19,717 nt of DNA from Pseudomonadota bacterium (GCA_030672465.1 DAOVGJ010000094.1:1-19717); one strand, 5' to 3'. Shown: positions 1-7,289, counted from the stretch's first letter. Notes: generated by a model from the letters alone, not told the origin. Made by a program: numbers and translations.

Positions 1-1491
1 GGCCTTTTGGGCTTCTACCAATTCACCCCGTTTGGCCTTCTCGATGAGCTCATCCTCCCTCTTGATGTCCTCCATCGTTTTGGGTTTGAGCTTGTCGGGC
101 ATCGGCTCGAGTCCGTACTTCCACTTGAGAAATTGCATCCCGGTGGTGGGGTAGAGGGCGTAAATGAGGACATCCTGAATATTCTTAGCAATACCCTTCG
201 TCGCCTCCTTTGCCTTCTCCAGTTCGGGCTCCAAAATATCGGCGGGCCGACAGGTGATGGGCGTTTCACCTCTCTTATATCCCTTAAGGATGGTTTTCTG
301 AATCTCCTCGGAAATGGGCACCGGGGGCCTGCCGTAAAGCCCGTAGACGTAGCCCTTGGTCTCCTCGGTCGTAAATTTGTACCGACCGAACAGGACGTTG
401 AGGACGGCCTGAACGCCAACGATTTGGGAGGTAGGGGTGACCAGTGGAGGATATCCCAGATCTTTGCGAGTATTGGGAAGCTCCTTGTGTACCTCCTCTA
501 AGCGATGTAAGGCCTTCTGCTCCCTGAGTTGGCTCACCATGTTGGAGATCATCCCGCCCGGAACCTGGTGCACGAGAACGCCGGTATCGATCACCGCCAT
601 CTTGGTCTGGCCATAAAAATCCCGATACTTGGGGGCGATGGATTCGAAATAGTCGCCCAGTTTCAGCATGTGCCTGAGGTCCAATCCGGTGTCCCGGTCA
701 GTTCCCTCAAAGGCCACCACCATGGGTTCAATGGCGGGTGCGGCCGACCTCATGGCAAAGGGTGCCAAAGCCGTATCGATGACGTCCACCCCGGCCTCGG
801 CGGCCTTCAGGCAGGACATAGACCCAAACCCACTGGTGTAATGGGTGTGGAGTTGGACGGGAATCTTCACCGTTTCCTTGAGGGCTTTGACGAGCGTATA
901 AGCATCGTCAGGAGCCAAGAGACAAGCCATGTCCTTGATGCAAAGGCTATCCGCCCCCATGTCCTCGATGATCCGGGCCTTTTCCAGGTAGTACTCAAGG
1001 GTGTATATAGGCCCCCCCATCTTTCGCTCCGTCAGGGAGTAACAGATAGACCCCTGGATATGTTTGCCACACTTTTTGATCACCCGAAAGGCCGTCTCGA
1101 AGTTGCGCTCATCGTTGACGGCATCGAAACACCGGAAGATATCGATTCCCACCTCAGCGGCATTCTCGATGAAGGCCTCGACCACATCATCGGGGTAGTT
1201 TCGGTAGCCCACGAGGTTCTGTCCCCGCAACAACATCTGAAAAGGTGTGTTGGGCATCAGTTTCTTCAAGGTTCTGGGTCGCTCCCACGGGTCCTCGCCC
1301 AGAAATCGATGGGGGACATCGAAGGTCGCTCCCCCCCATACCTCCATGGAGTGGAAACCGGCCTTGTCCATTTCCTCCGCGATGGGGACCATGTCCTCCG
1401 TTCTCAAGCGGGTTGCCAAGAGGGACTGATGACCATCTCGAAAGGTCAAGTCAGTAATCTTTAGTGGATTCTTTGGTTGTGTTTTTGTCAT
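1..1491 (-). CDS. oadA: Oxaloacetate decarboxylase / pyruvate carboxylase subunit B-type carboxyltransferase, alpha subunit (partial, 3' end outside window)
   Basis: The minus-strand frame starts at an ATG at 1491 with an AAGGAG site about 10 bases upstream, and stays open for 497 codons to the window edge. It is the carboxyltransferase that takes CO2 from oxaloacetate (or puts it on pyruvate) through biotin. Seen: the TIM-barrel signature LTFRDGHQSLLATR (about residues 15-28), the metal-site lysine in CIKDM (K186), and the metal-binding HTH (H215, H217), followed by the conserved PYC/OADA domain (about 300-460). The usual glycine after IKDMA is a cysteine (C190). The biotin-carrier domain with its MKM motif should lie in the missing C-terminus. 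oadB ends 14 bases upstream, so this is the last visible gene of a sodium-pump operon. A pyruvate carboxylase B subunit or another acyl decarboxylase carboxyltransferase cannot be excluded; the membrane partner favours the pump. Confidence 0.93.
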   Translation of the reverse strand, partial: MTKTQPKNPLKITDLTFRDGHQSLLATRLRTEDMVPIAEEMDKAGFHSMEVWGGATFDVPHRFLGEDPWERPRTLKKLMPNTPFQMLLRGQNLVGYRNYPDDVVEAFIENAAEVGIDIFRCFDAVNDERNFETAFRVIKKCGKHIQGSICYSLTERKMGGPIYTLEYYLEKARIIEDMGADSLCIKDMACLLAPDDAYTLVKALKETVKIPVQLHTHYTSGFGSMSCLKAAEAGVDVIDTALAPFAMRSAAPAIEPMVVAFEGTDRDTGLDLRHMLKLGDYFESIAPKYRDFYGQTKMAVIDTGVLVHQVPGGMISNMVSQLREQKALHRLEEVHKELPNTRKDLGYPPLVTPTSQIVGVQAVLNVLFGRYKFTTEETKGYVYGLYGRPPVPISEEIQKTILKGYKRGETPITCRPADILEPELEKAKEATKGIAKNIQDVLIYALYPTTGMQFLKWKYGLEPMPDKLKPKTMEDIKREDELIEKAKRGELVEAQKA

Positions 1492-1505
1492 GGTTATCAC
1501 ACTCC

Positions 1506-2636
1506 TTACCTTAGTATTGATAGGAACAATCCCGCCGCCGTAGCCGTACCGATAACGCCGGCAACATTAGGTCCCATGGCATGCATCAAGAGGAAATTTG
1601 TTGGGTTGGCCTGTTGACCCACCTTTTGGGAGACCCTCGCAGCCATGGGGACGGCGGAAACGCCGGCTGAACCAATAAGGGGGTTAATCTTTTCCTTGAG
1701 GAAGAGGTTGAAGAGCTTTGCCAGTAGTATTCCGCCAAACGTGCTGAAGGAAAAGGCTATCAGCCCTAATAAGAAGATATAGATGGGTTCCCAGCGGAGA
1801 AATCCCTCCGCTTTCATGGTTGCCCCCACCGAGATTCCGAGAAAGATGGTGACGATATTGAGGAGTTCATTCTGGGACGTCTTGGTCAACCTCTCCACCA
1901 CTCCGCACTCCCGAAAGAGGTTTCCCAACATGAGCATTGCCATGAGGGGGGCGGAATCCGGAACCAGCAGGCAGATGATGGCTGTACCCATGAGGGGAAA
2001 CAAGATCTTCTCCAGTTTCGATACGGACCGGAGCTGCTTCATCACGATCATCCGTTCTTCCTTGGTGGTCAGTAGCCTCATGATCGGGGGCTGAATCAAG
2101 GGTACCATGGCCATATAGTAATAGGCCGCGATGGCATTTGGTCCCAGCAGATGGGGGGCCAGCTTGGCCGTGAGGTAGATGGTCGTCGGTCCATCTGCCC
2201 CGCCGATAATCCCAATAGATGCGGCTTCTTTGACCCCAAAGCCAAGGAAAATGGCGCCAAAAAAGGTAACATATACGCCGAACTGGGCGGCCGCCCCTAA
2301 GAGGAAGGTCTTGGGGTTTGCGATCAAGGGACCGAAGTCCGTTAGCGCCCCGATTCCCAGGAATATGAGGGGAGGGATAACCTGCCATTCGAGGCCGTAA
2401 TGGTAAAAGATGTTGATCAACTCCCGTTTTCCCTCGGAAATTCCCATAAGCGGTGTGATGGGGAGATTAACGATGAAAATTCCGAAGCCGATGGGGACCA
2501 ATAAGAGGGGTTCGAAATCCTTTTTGACGGCGAGGTAGATAAAAGCGAACCCGATGGCCCACATGACCACATGTCCCCAGTACAGGTGAACGAGGCCGGT
2601 TTTAAGAATGATGGTATTGAAAAAAGATCCCTCCAC
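1506..2636 (-). CDS. oadB: Sodium-translocating decarboxylase, beta subunit
   Basis: The 376-residue polytopic membrane protein is the Na+-channel and carboxybiotin-decarboxylating subunit of the OadB/GcdB/MmdB family. The length is normal for the family. Family landmarks are visible: GFGVKEAASIGIIGGADGPT (about 130-150), whose aspartate matches the essential membrane Asp of OadB, then the GSAGVSAVPMAARV stretch and the NFLLMHAMGPNVAGVIGTA region near the C-terminus, which hold the Asn and Ser implicated in Na+ transport. About nine to ten hydrophobic segments can be traced. The start has a GGAG about 11 bases upstream. It lies 27 bases after a small OadG-like gene and 14 bases before oadA. 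Family knowledge: decarboxylation of carboxybiotin drives export of about two Na+. Whether the substrate is oxaloacetate, glutaconyl-CoA or methylmalonyl-CoA is set by the alpha subunit, which here is of the oxaloacetate/pyruvate type. Confidence 0.95.
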   Translation of the reverse strand: MEGSFFNTIILKTGLVHLYWGHVVMWAIGFAFIYLAVKKDFEPLLLVPIGFGIFIVNLPITPLMGISEGKRELINIFYHYGLEWQVIPPLIFLGIGALTDFGPLIANPKTFLLGAAAQFGVYVTFFGAIFLGFGVKEAASIGIIGGADGPTTIYLTAKLAPHLLGPNAIAAYYYMAMVPLIQPPIMRLLTTKEERMIVMKQLRSVSKLEKILFPLMGTAIICLLVPDSAPLMAMLMLGNLFRECGVVERLTKTSQNELLNIVTIFLGISVGATMKAEGFLRWEPIYIFLLGLIAFSFSTFGGILLAKLFNLFLKEKINPLIGSAGVSAVPMAARVSQKVGQQANPTNFLLMHAMGPNVAGVIGTATAAGLFLSILR

Positions 2637-2663
2637 CGCTGCTTCTCCTCTCTCTCCGGAACG

Positions 2664-2819
2664 CTATTTGCCTTCCTTCCCCTTGGATAGTCTCGTGATG
2701 ATGAAGCCTGAAATGGTTATCGCTAACATCAAGAGTGCCAATGTGATGAAAACACCGGAGAAGCCAAAGGCAAATACTCTAAGGGCCAAGGTCCAGTCCG
2801 TCACTGGTAGTCCCCCCAT
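2664..2819 (-). CDS. OadG-like small membrane subunit of the sodium pump (51 aa)
   Basis: A short minus-strand frame begins at ATG 2819 and ends with TAG at 2664-2666, 27 bases before oadB. The product has one hydrophobic span (about residues 11-38, containing GFSGVFITLALLMLAIT) followed by a basic tail ending KGKEGK. That is the N-terminal anchor pattern of OadG/MmdD gamma subunits, which hold the alpha and beta subunits together. It lacks the longer hydrophilic tail with a Zn-binding histidine seen in enterobacterial OadG (about 80 residues or more). An alternative GTG start at 2804 has GGGGGA six bases upstream and would give 46 residues; the ATG has no clear ribosome-binding site. The identity rests on position, topology and size, because gamma subunits have little sequence conservation. 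Confidence 0.72.
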   Translation of the reverse strand: MGGLPVTDWTLALRVFAFGFSGVFITLALLMLAITISGFIITRLSKGKEGK

Positions 2820-2854
2820 GGAAAATGGTAAGATTTTACAAAAACCATCGGATA

Positions 2855-2884
2855 ATTACAATGGGTCTCGGGGATATTTGTCAA
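2855..2884 (-). promoter_or_regulatory. Predicted sigma70-type promoter for the decarboxylase operon
   Basis: Reading the minus strand, a perfect TTGACA (-35, 2879-2884) is followed after 18 bases by TGTAAT (-10, 2855-2860; five of six consensus bases). Transcription would start near 2848, about 30 bases before the OadG-like start. It is the only strong promoter match I found upstream of that operon. Prediction from sequence only. Confidence 0.6.
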
Positions 2885-2927
2885 AATTTACTCAAATTGC
2901 CTGCCGCAAGGGTTCGATCCCACCCGT

Positions 2928-2941
2928 GCTGGGTACCCAGC
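2928..2941. promoter_or_regulatory. 14-nt perfect palindrome between divergent promoters
   Basis: GCTGGGTACCCAGC is perfectly self-complementary and lies between the two divergent promoters, about 44 bases upstream of the minus-strand -35 and about 73 bases upstream of the plus-strand -35. A dimeric regulator site is a reasonable guess. No regulator gene is adjacent, so the identity is open. Confidence 0.35.
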
Positions 2942-2954
2942 GCATTGACAACCG

Positions 2955-2976
2955 AAATTCCCTGAAAATTCCCTGA
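2955..2976. repeat. 11-bp tandem direct repeat, operator-like
   Basis: AAATTCCCTGA occurs twice head to tail (2955-2965 and 2966-2976), a spacing of one helical turn. The core AATTCCC is the reverse complement of GGGAATT, and a related GGGAAATTTCC lies in the spacer of the plus-strand promoter at 3024-3034. This suggests, without proving, a shared binding motif upstream of the fatty-acid operon. Confidence 0.4.
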
Positions 2977-3013
2977 AGCCATGAAAATCCCCGCGATGAA
3001 TGAGGATTTGCCC

Positions 3014-3041
3014 TTGACAAAAAGGGAAATTTCCTTATACT
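3014..3041 (+). promoter_or_regulatory. Predicted sigma70-type promoter for the DUF177-rpmF-plsX-fab operon
   Basis: Perfect TTGACA (3014-3019), 16-base spacer, TATACT (3036-3041, five of six consensus). Transcription would start near 3048 and leave about 75 bases of leader before the DUF177 ATG. The spacer contains the 10-nt palindrome GGAAATTTCC (3025-3034); a repressor bound there would occlude RNA polymerase. Sequence prediction only. Confidence 0.65.
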
Positions 3042-3121
3042 TACAGTCTTTAAATCAAGGTTGTAAACTGCTATGATGCTTTCAATTGCCATGAGATGAG
3101 ATCTTGGTGTATAGTTCCATC

Positions 3122-3676
3122 ATGACAAAGCTGAGCATAGAAGATATACCAGAAGAGGGGATACAGATTCAGTTGGTTGAGGAAGAGCCGCGCCTAAAGG
3201 AACTACTCCTCCATTTACCCCACATCGAATTTTCCCTCGACAAGGCCGCTCGGGCTAGCCTGATGATCAATAAGTCGGACAAGACCGTTTTAATACGGGG
3301 GCGGATAGAGGCGGAATTGATCCTCCAGTGTAGTCGATGCCTGAAGGACTTTCGTTTCCCCCTCGATTCTTATTGCGAAGTGACGTTATTTTCCTTCGAA
3401 GGTGAGACCCTCCCCCAGGAAGCAGAGCTTGCCAGGGATGACCTGAGGTCCAGCTACTATTATGGAGGTGAGATTGATCTCTCGGGGATCATTCGAGAAC
3501 AAATTCTGCTTGACACCCCATATAAGTCGTTATGCCATCCATCTTGTAAGGGGTTGTGTCCTACCTGTGGGAAGGACCTCAATCGCGGAAGTTGTTCGTG
3601 CAAAGAGGAAATATTCGATGGGCGGTTTGCCGCGCTAAAGGAGCTTAAGATCGGCCGGGAAGGGAAGGGGAACTGA
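3122..3676 (+). CDS. DUF177 / YceD-family protein
   Basis: The 184-residue DUF177 protein comes from a family almost always encoded directly before rpmF; the family has been linked to 23S rRNA accumulation, but the mechanism is not settled. Seen: an N-terminus reading MTKLSIEDIPEEG, which matches the family start, a CSRC pair (C70, C73) and a C-terminal cysteine-rich block with C138, C142, C146, C149, C158 and C160 (CKGLCPTCG), probably one or two Zn sites as in deltaproteobacterial members. I chose ATG 3122 by family alignment. In-frame TTG 3104 and GTG 3107 upstream are possible and none has a strong ribosome-binding site. It is the first gene of the plus-strand operon, four bases before rpmF. 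Confidence 0.88.
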   Translation: MTKLSIEDIPEEGIQIQLVEEEPRLKELLLHLPHIEFSLDKAARASLMINKSDKTVLIRGRIEAELILQCSRCLKDFRFPLDSYCEVTLFSFEGETLPQEAELARDDLRSSYYYGGEIDLSGIIREQILLDTPYKSLCHPSCKGLCPTCGKDLNRGSCSCKEEIFDGRFAALKELKIGREGKGN

Positions 3677-3680
3677 ACCA

Positions 3681-3863
3681 ATGGCACTCCCGAAGAGAAA
3701 GTTGTCCAAATCACGGAGGGATAAGCGTAGGACCCACAAGAAGTTGATATCCCCCAGTTTATCCTTATGCCCTCAATGCAATGAGCCAAAACTACCTCAT
3801 CGCGTTTGTCTTCACTGTGGGACCTACAAGGGGGAAGAAATTTTCAAAGAAGAGGAGACCTAA
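3681..3863 (+). CDS. rpmF: 50S ribosomal protein L32
   Basis: The 60-residue protein is the usual length for L32. It opens with MALPKRKLSKSRRDKRRTH, the typical L32 basic N-terminus that enters the large subunit. It has the paired cysteines CPQC and CLHC, so it is a zinc-binding (C+) paralogue form. The start lies four bases after DUF177, which implies translational coupling. Its stop codon lies inside the left arm of a nested inverted repeat (3858-3914) that separates it from plsX. The DUF177-rpmF-plsX order is highly conserved in bacteria and ties ribosome production to phospholipid synthesis. Confidence 0.97.
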   Translation: MALPKRKLSKSRRDKRRTHKKLISPSLSLCPQCNEPKLPHRVCLHCGTYKGEEIFKEEET

Positions 3864-3914
3864 GCGCTTCGATTCATACGTTCGCTGACGGACGTATTCA
3901 CTAAGAGCTTAGGT
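3858..3914 (+). promoter_or_regulatory. Nested inverted repeats between rpmF and plsX
   Basis: An outer perfect 8-bp repeat, ACCTAAGC (3858-3865) with GCTTAGGT (3907-3914), encloses an inner 9-bp stem, ATACGTTCG (3876-3884) with CGGACGTAT (3889-3897), which has one G.U pair and a CTGA tetraloop. The outer left arm spans the rpmF stop. No T-run follows, so it is a poor intrinsic terminator. It could be an mRNA processing or attenuation hairpin that sets plsX-fab expression relative to L32, or a DNA operator (the inner arms resemble long TetR-type palindromes). Confidence 0.55.
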
Positions 3915-3948
3915 TTGTTCGGTATCGCTGAGAGGATCAGGTGGTCAT

Positions 3949-5010
3949 ATGCAGATAGCCGTGGACGCAATGGGAGGTGAGCAGGCACCCCGTGCAATAG
4001 TAGAGGGAGCCGTCATGGCCGCTCGCAATCATGGGGCCAAAGTTATTTTGGTAGGCGATGAGGAGCGCGTCTATGGCGAATTGGAAAAACACGACACCTC
4101 CGGCCTGCCCTTATCCGTCTACCATGCCCCTCATGTAGTGGGAATGCATGAGTCTCCCTTCCTGGTGGTGAGGCAGAACCGAGATTCATCCATCAAGGTC
4201 GCTTTGGACCTCGTTAAAGAGGGGGAAGCGGATGCCGCGGTCAGCGCTGGAAATTCCGGTGCGGCCATGGCCTTTGCCATGTTTATCCTGAAGAAATTGG
4301 AAGGGGTAGAAAGGCCGGCCATCGCGACGTTTCACCCGACCTCAGAGGGGACGTCTATTTTGTTGGACGCCGGTGGGAATGTGGACTGCAAGCCCCTCCA
4401 TCTTATTCAATTTGCAATCATGGGCAGTGTTTATGCGAAGCTGGTGCTTGAAAAGGAAAATCCCCGCATAGGTCTTCTCAGCAATGGGACGGAAGAGGCT
4501 AAGGGGAACGAGTTGACCCGAGAAACCAACGCTATCTTGAAGCGGGCCCACTTGAACTATACCGGATATGTCGAGGGGAAGGATATCTCCAACGGGAATG
4601 CAGATGTAATCGTGTGCGATGGCTTTGTGGGAAACGTCGCTTTGAAGACCAGCGAGGGGTTGGCAGAGGCCATCGGGACAATCCTCAAGGATGAGATCAA
4701 AAAGAGCCTCAGGGCGAAGCTCGGCTATTTTTTGATCAAAGGGGCTTTTGCCAACTTAGAGAAGAGGGTGGACTATTCAGAATATGGGGGCGCTCCCCTT
4801 TTAGGGATCAATGGGATATGTTTGATATGCCATGGAAGCTCATCGGCGAAGGCCATTATGAATGCGGTTTTCCTGGGCCTCAGGCTTGCAGAAAAGGGAT
4901 TTAATCAACACCTGGTAGAGGAACTGGGCAAAAGGCGAGAATTGTTGAGAATGGGCCACAAAAACGTCATGAAGATATTGGATCAGATTAAGGAGAAGAT
5001 CATCCATTGA
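3949..5010 (+). CDS. plsX: Phosphate acyltransferase PlsX
   Basis: The 353-residue protein is full length for PlsX, a peripheral membrane enzyme that converts acyl-ACP and phosphate to acyl-phosphate, the donor used by PlsY. The N-terminus MQIAVDAMGGEQAP is the family hallmark. Other conserved blocks are visible: SAGNSGAAMA (about 100-109), LLDAGGNVDC (about 138-147), LSNGTEEAKGNE (about 177-188) and VCDGFVGNVALKTSEG (about 223-238). An AGGTGG site precedes the ATG by about eight bases. Its partner plsY lies at 16472-17062 on the other strand, so the window encodes the complete PlsX/PlsY pair. The gene is followed after 16 bases by an acyl-CoA dehydrogenase where fabH is normally found. Confidence 0.97.
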   Translation: MQIAVDAMGGEQAPRAIVEGAVMAARNHGAKVILVGDEERVYGELEKHDTSGLPLSVYHAPHVVGMHESPFLVVRQNRDSSIKVALDLVKEGEADAAVSAGNSGAAMAFAMFILKKLEGVERPAIATFHPTSEGTSILLDAGGNVDCKPLHLIQFAIMGSVYAKLVLEKENPRIGLLSNGTEEAKGNELTRETNAILKRAHLNYTGYVEGKDISNGNADVIVCDGFVGNVALKTSEGLAEAIGTILKDEIKKSLRAKLGYFLIKGAFANLEKRVDYSEYGGAPLLGINGICLICHGSSSAKAIMNAVFLGLRLAEKGFNQHLVEELGKRRELLRMGHKNVMKILDQIKEKIIH

Positions 5011-5026
5011 TTGAGGAGGGCTCGGG

Positions 5027-6196
5027 TTGGATTACTTTTTGACCGAGGAGCAGGAGATGATAAGGGATCTGGCCAGAAAGATCGCGGTGGAAAAAATGGT
5101 CCCGCTGAGGGCGGAGTTGGATGAGCAGGAGGAGTTCCCGTGGGAGATTATGAAGGTATGCGCTGATGCCGGCCTTTTCGGGGTCTACCTTCCCGAGGAA
5201 TATGGGGGGTTTGGCGGCGGGGTTTTTGAGAACTGTCTGGCCGTTGAACAGTTGAGCTGGGCCTGCATGGGCATTTCCACCAGTTATGCCGGAAGCGGGC
5301 TGGGGGCTTATCCCATTTTGATGTTCGGCGACGATGAGCAGAAGAGGAAGTATCTTCCCGACATCGGACAGGGAAAGCGGCTAGCCGCCTTCGGTTTGAC
5401 CGAGGCCAATGCCGGAAGCGATGCCGGTGCTATCCAGACGACAGCCCTCCGAGACGGGGATTCGTACATATTGAATGGAACGAAACAGTGGATCACCAAC
5501 GGGGGGGAAGCGGAGATCTACTCAATCATCGCCATGACGGATCGGTCGCGGGGGGCCAGGGGGGCCAGTGCATTCATCGTGGAAAAAGGAACTCCGGGAT
5601 TCGAGTTCGGCAAAAAGGAGAAAAAGCTGGGTATTCGTGCCTCGGCAACTCGGGAGCTCATCTTCCAGGACTGCCGGATACCGAAGGAAAACCTTATCGG
5701 CCGAGAGGGGATGGGGTTTATCATCACGATGAAGACCTTCGACAAGACTCGCCCAGGAATTGGAGCCCAGGGTGTTGGCCTGGCTCAAGGCGCGTTGGAC
5801 GCCGCCATCCAGTATGCCCGGGAAAGGGTTCAATTCGAGCGCAAAATTATCTCATTCCAGGCGATTCAACATATGCTTGCGGATATGGCTACCCAAATAG
5901 AGGCTGCGCGCGCCCTGGTTTACTCGGTGGCCAGGTTCATTGACAGCAATCCAAGGGACTTTTCAAAGGTCTCGGGGATGTCAAAGCTTTTCGCCTCAGA
6001 TGTGGCTATGAAGGTGACGGTCGATGCCGTGCAGATCTTCGGTGGATACGGTTTCATGAGGGAATATCCCGTAGAAAAGATGATGCGGGACGCCAAAATT
6101 TTGCAGATATACGAGGGGACGAATCAGATTCAGAGGAATGTTATCGGCCAGGAACTCATCAGGGAGTCCGTCAGAAAGAGAAAGGCCGGCACATAG
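5027..6196 (+). CDS. Acyl-CoA dehydrogenase family flavoprotein
   Basis: The 389-residue protein has the full acyl-CoA dehydrogenase fold and the usual length. It starts at a TTG with GAGGAGGG six bases upstream. Seen: helical N-domain (1-120), signature GLTEANAGSD (123-132), beta domain, C-terminal four-helix domain with GGYGFMREYPVEKMMRDAK (339-357), and the catalytic base E363 in IYEGTNQIQ, the position used by short- and medium-chain enzymes. The FAD-dependent reaction is alpha,beta-dehydrogenation of an acyl-CoA, normally paired with ETF. It lies between plsX (16 bases) and fabG (12 bases) in the slot usually filled by fabH and fabD. That raises an inferred role in lipid synthesis, for example as an enoyl reductase or in making or removing a starter acyl group. 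A catabolic enzyme that landed in the operon is the alternative. Substrate unknown. Confidence 0.92.
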   Translation: MDYFLTEEQEMIRDLARKIAVEKMVPLRAELDEQEEFPWEIMKVCADAGLFGVYLPEEYGGFGGGVFENCLAVEQLSWACMGISTSYAGSGLGAYPILMFGDDEQKRKYLPDIGQGKRLAAFGLTEANAGSDAGAIQTTALRDGDSYILNGTKQWITNGGEAEIYSIIAMTDRSRGARGASAFIVEKGTPGFEFGKKEKKLGIRASATRELIFQDCRIPKENLIGREGMGFIITMKTFDKTRPGIGAQGVGLAQGALDAAIQYARERVQFERKIISFQAIQHMLADMATQIEAARALVYSVARFIDSNPRDFSKVSGMSKLFASDVAMKVTVDAVQIFGGYGFMREYPVEKMMRDAKILQIYEGTNQIQRNVIGQELIRESVRKRKAGT

Positions 6197-6208
6197 CGAC
6201 GAGGTCGT

Positions 6209-6952
6209 ATGATGGATTTAGAAGGCAAGGTGGCATTAATCACGGGTGGAGCGCAGGGGATTGGCAAGGTTACTGCCCTGCTCTTGGCAAGCAAAGGGGC
6301 TGACGTGGCAGTCTTGGATATCAATATGGAAGGGGCTTTGGAAGCGGTCAAAGAGATCGACGGCTTAGGGAGGAGGGGGCTTGCCCTCGAGGGCGATGTT
6401 TCCAACCCTGCTGATGCCGAGGGAATCGTGGCCAAAGCAGTGGAGCAGTTGGGCGGGATCGATATCCTGGTGAATAATGCCGGCATCACCCGGGATAGGC
6501 TCCTTTTGAGGATGACGGAGGAAGATTGGGATGCCGTTTTGAATGTGAATTTAAAGGGGACGTTTAACTGCACAAAGGCGGCCATCAAGCATATGATAAA
6601 GCGTAAGAGCGGGAAAATCGTCAATATTGCATCGGTAGTGGGAGAGATGGGAAATGCCGGTCAGGCTAATTACGCCGCCTCCAAAGCGGGTATCATTGGA
6701 TTGACCAAGGCTGTCGCCAGGGAATATGCCCAGAGGGGAATCAATGTAAACGCTATTGCCCCCGGTTATGTCGAAACCCCCATGACGGAGGCTCTCGCGG
6801 AGAAGGTGAAGGAGGAGTTGAGACGACAGATTCCCATGGCGAAATTGGGCGCCCCGTTGGATGTGGCCAATGCCGTCTATTTTCTCGTTTCGGATGCCTC
6901 GAGTTACATCACGGGACAGGTTTTAAACGTAAACGGTGGAATATACATGTAG
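6209..6952 (+). CDS. fabG: 3-oxoacyl-ACP reductase FabG
   Basis: The 247-residue classical short-chain dehydrogenase reduces 3-oxoacyl-ACP to 3-hydroxyacyl-ACP with NADPH. Seen: cofactor motif TGGAQGIG (12-19), NNAG (89-92), and the catalytic tetrad N114, S142, Y155 and K159 (YAASK). The C-terminus ends in ITGQVLNVNGGIYM, typical of FabG. Placement directly before acpP and fabF supports the fatty-acid role over that of a generic SDR. The second codon is also ATG; the start is preceded by a modest GAGG. The spacing to the upstream acyl-CoA dehydrogenase is 12 bases, so both are probably on one transcript. Confidence 0.95.
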   Translation: MMDLEGKVALITGGAQGIGKVTALLLASKGADVAVLDINMEGALEAVKEIDGLGRRGLALEGDVSNPADAEGIVAKAVEQLGGIDILVNNAGITRDRLLLRMTEEDWDAVLNVNLKGTFNCTKAAIKHMIKRKSGKIVNIASVVGEMGNAGQANYAASKAGIIGLTKAVAREYAQRGINVNAIAPGYVETPMTEALAEKVKEELRRQIPMAKLGAPLDVANAVYFLVSDASSYITGQVLNVNGGIYM

Positions 6953-6982
6953 ACTTAGCATGGCAAAGGAGGTGAGGACTAG

Positions 6983-7219
6983 ATGTCCGTCGAGAGTCGA
7001 GTCAAGGAGATCATCGTAGATCAGTTGGGCGTGGATGAAAAAGAGGTGACCTTGGAGGCCAAATTTATCGACGATTTGGGGGCGGATTCCCTCGATTTGG
7101 TGGAGCTGGTGATGGCCTTGGAGGAGGAGTACGACATGGAGATCTCGGATGAGGATGCCGAGAAGATCCAGACCGTTGGTGACGCCATTGCGTATATCAA
7201 ATCCCACAAGGGGGGATAG
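6983..7219 (+). CDS. acpP: Acyl carrier protein
   Basis: The 78-residue acidic four-helix protein carries growing acyl chains on a phosphopantetheine arm attached to S36 in the GADSLDLVEL motif. Length and charge pattern are standard for AcpP. The start is preceded by an unusually strong ribosome-binding site, AAAGGAGGTGAGG (6964-6976), fitting the high abundance of ACP compared with the neighbouring enzymes. It lies between fabG and fabF as in most bacteria. Confidence 0.97.
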   Translation: MSVESRVKEIIVDQLGVDEKEVTLEAKFIDDLGADSLDLVELVMALEEEYDMEISDEDAEKIQTVGDAIAYIKSHKGG

Positions 7220-7289
7220 CGTGACGTAAAATCGGGCGGTCATTTGAGGGTCCATTTTCCCCTGCCGAGAGCTTGAAAAGGGTGGTGCA

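Noticed and set aside
7..1464. Long plus-strand open frames (7-501, 529-1464) opposite the decarboxylase alpha subunit
   Set aside because: The minus strand encodes a clear oadA with catalytic motifs throughout; the plus-strand frames are antisense shadows of a codon-biased gene.
2910..2921. tRNA T-loop-like GGGTTCGATCCC in the divergent control region
   Set aside because: Only three of the five stem positions are G/C-paired at best, and no D-arm or anticodon arm lies upstream.
2892..3092. 66-codon minus-strand open frame between the divergent promoters
   Set aside because: It overlaps both promoters and the repeats and has no domain or ribosome-binding site.
3858..3914. Intrinsic terminator after rpmF
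   Set aside because: The stems are good, but no T-run follows and the downstream genes belong to the same conserved operon.
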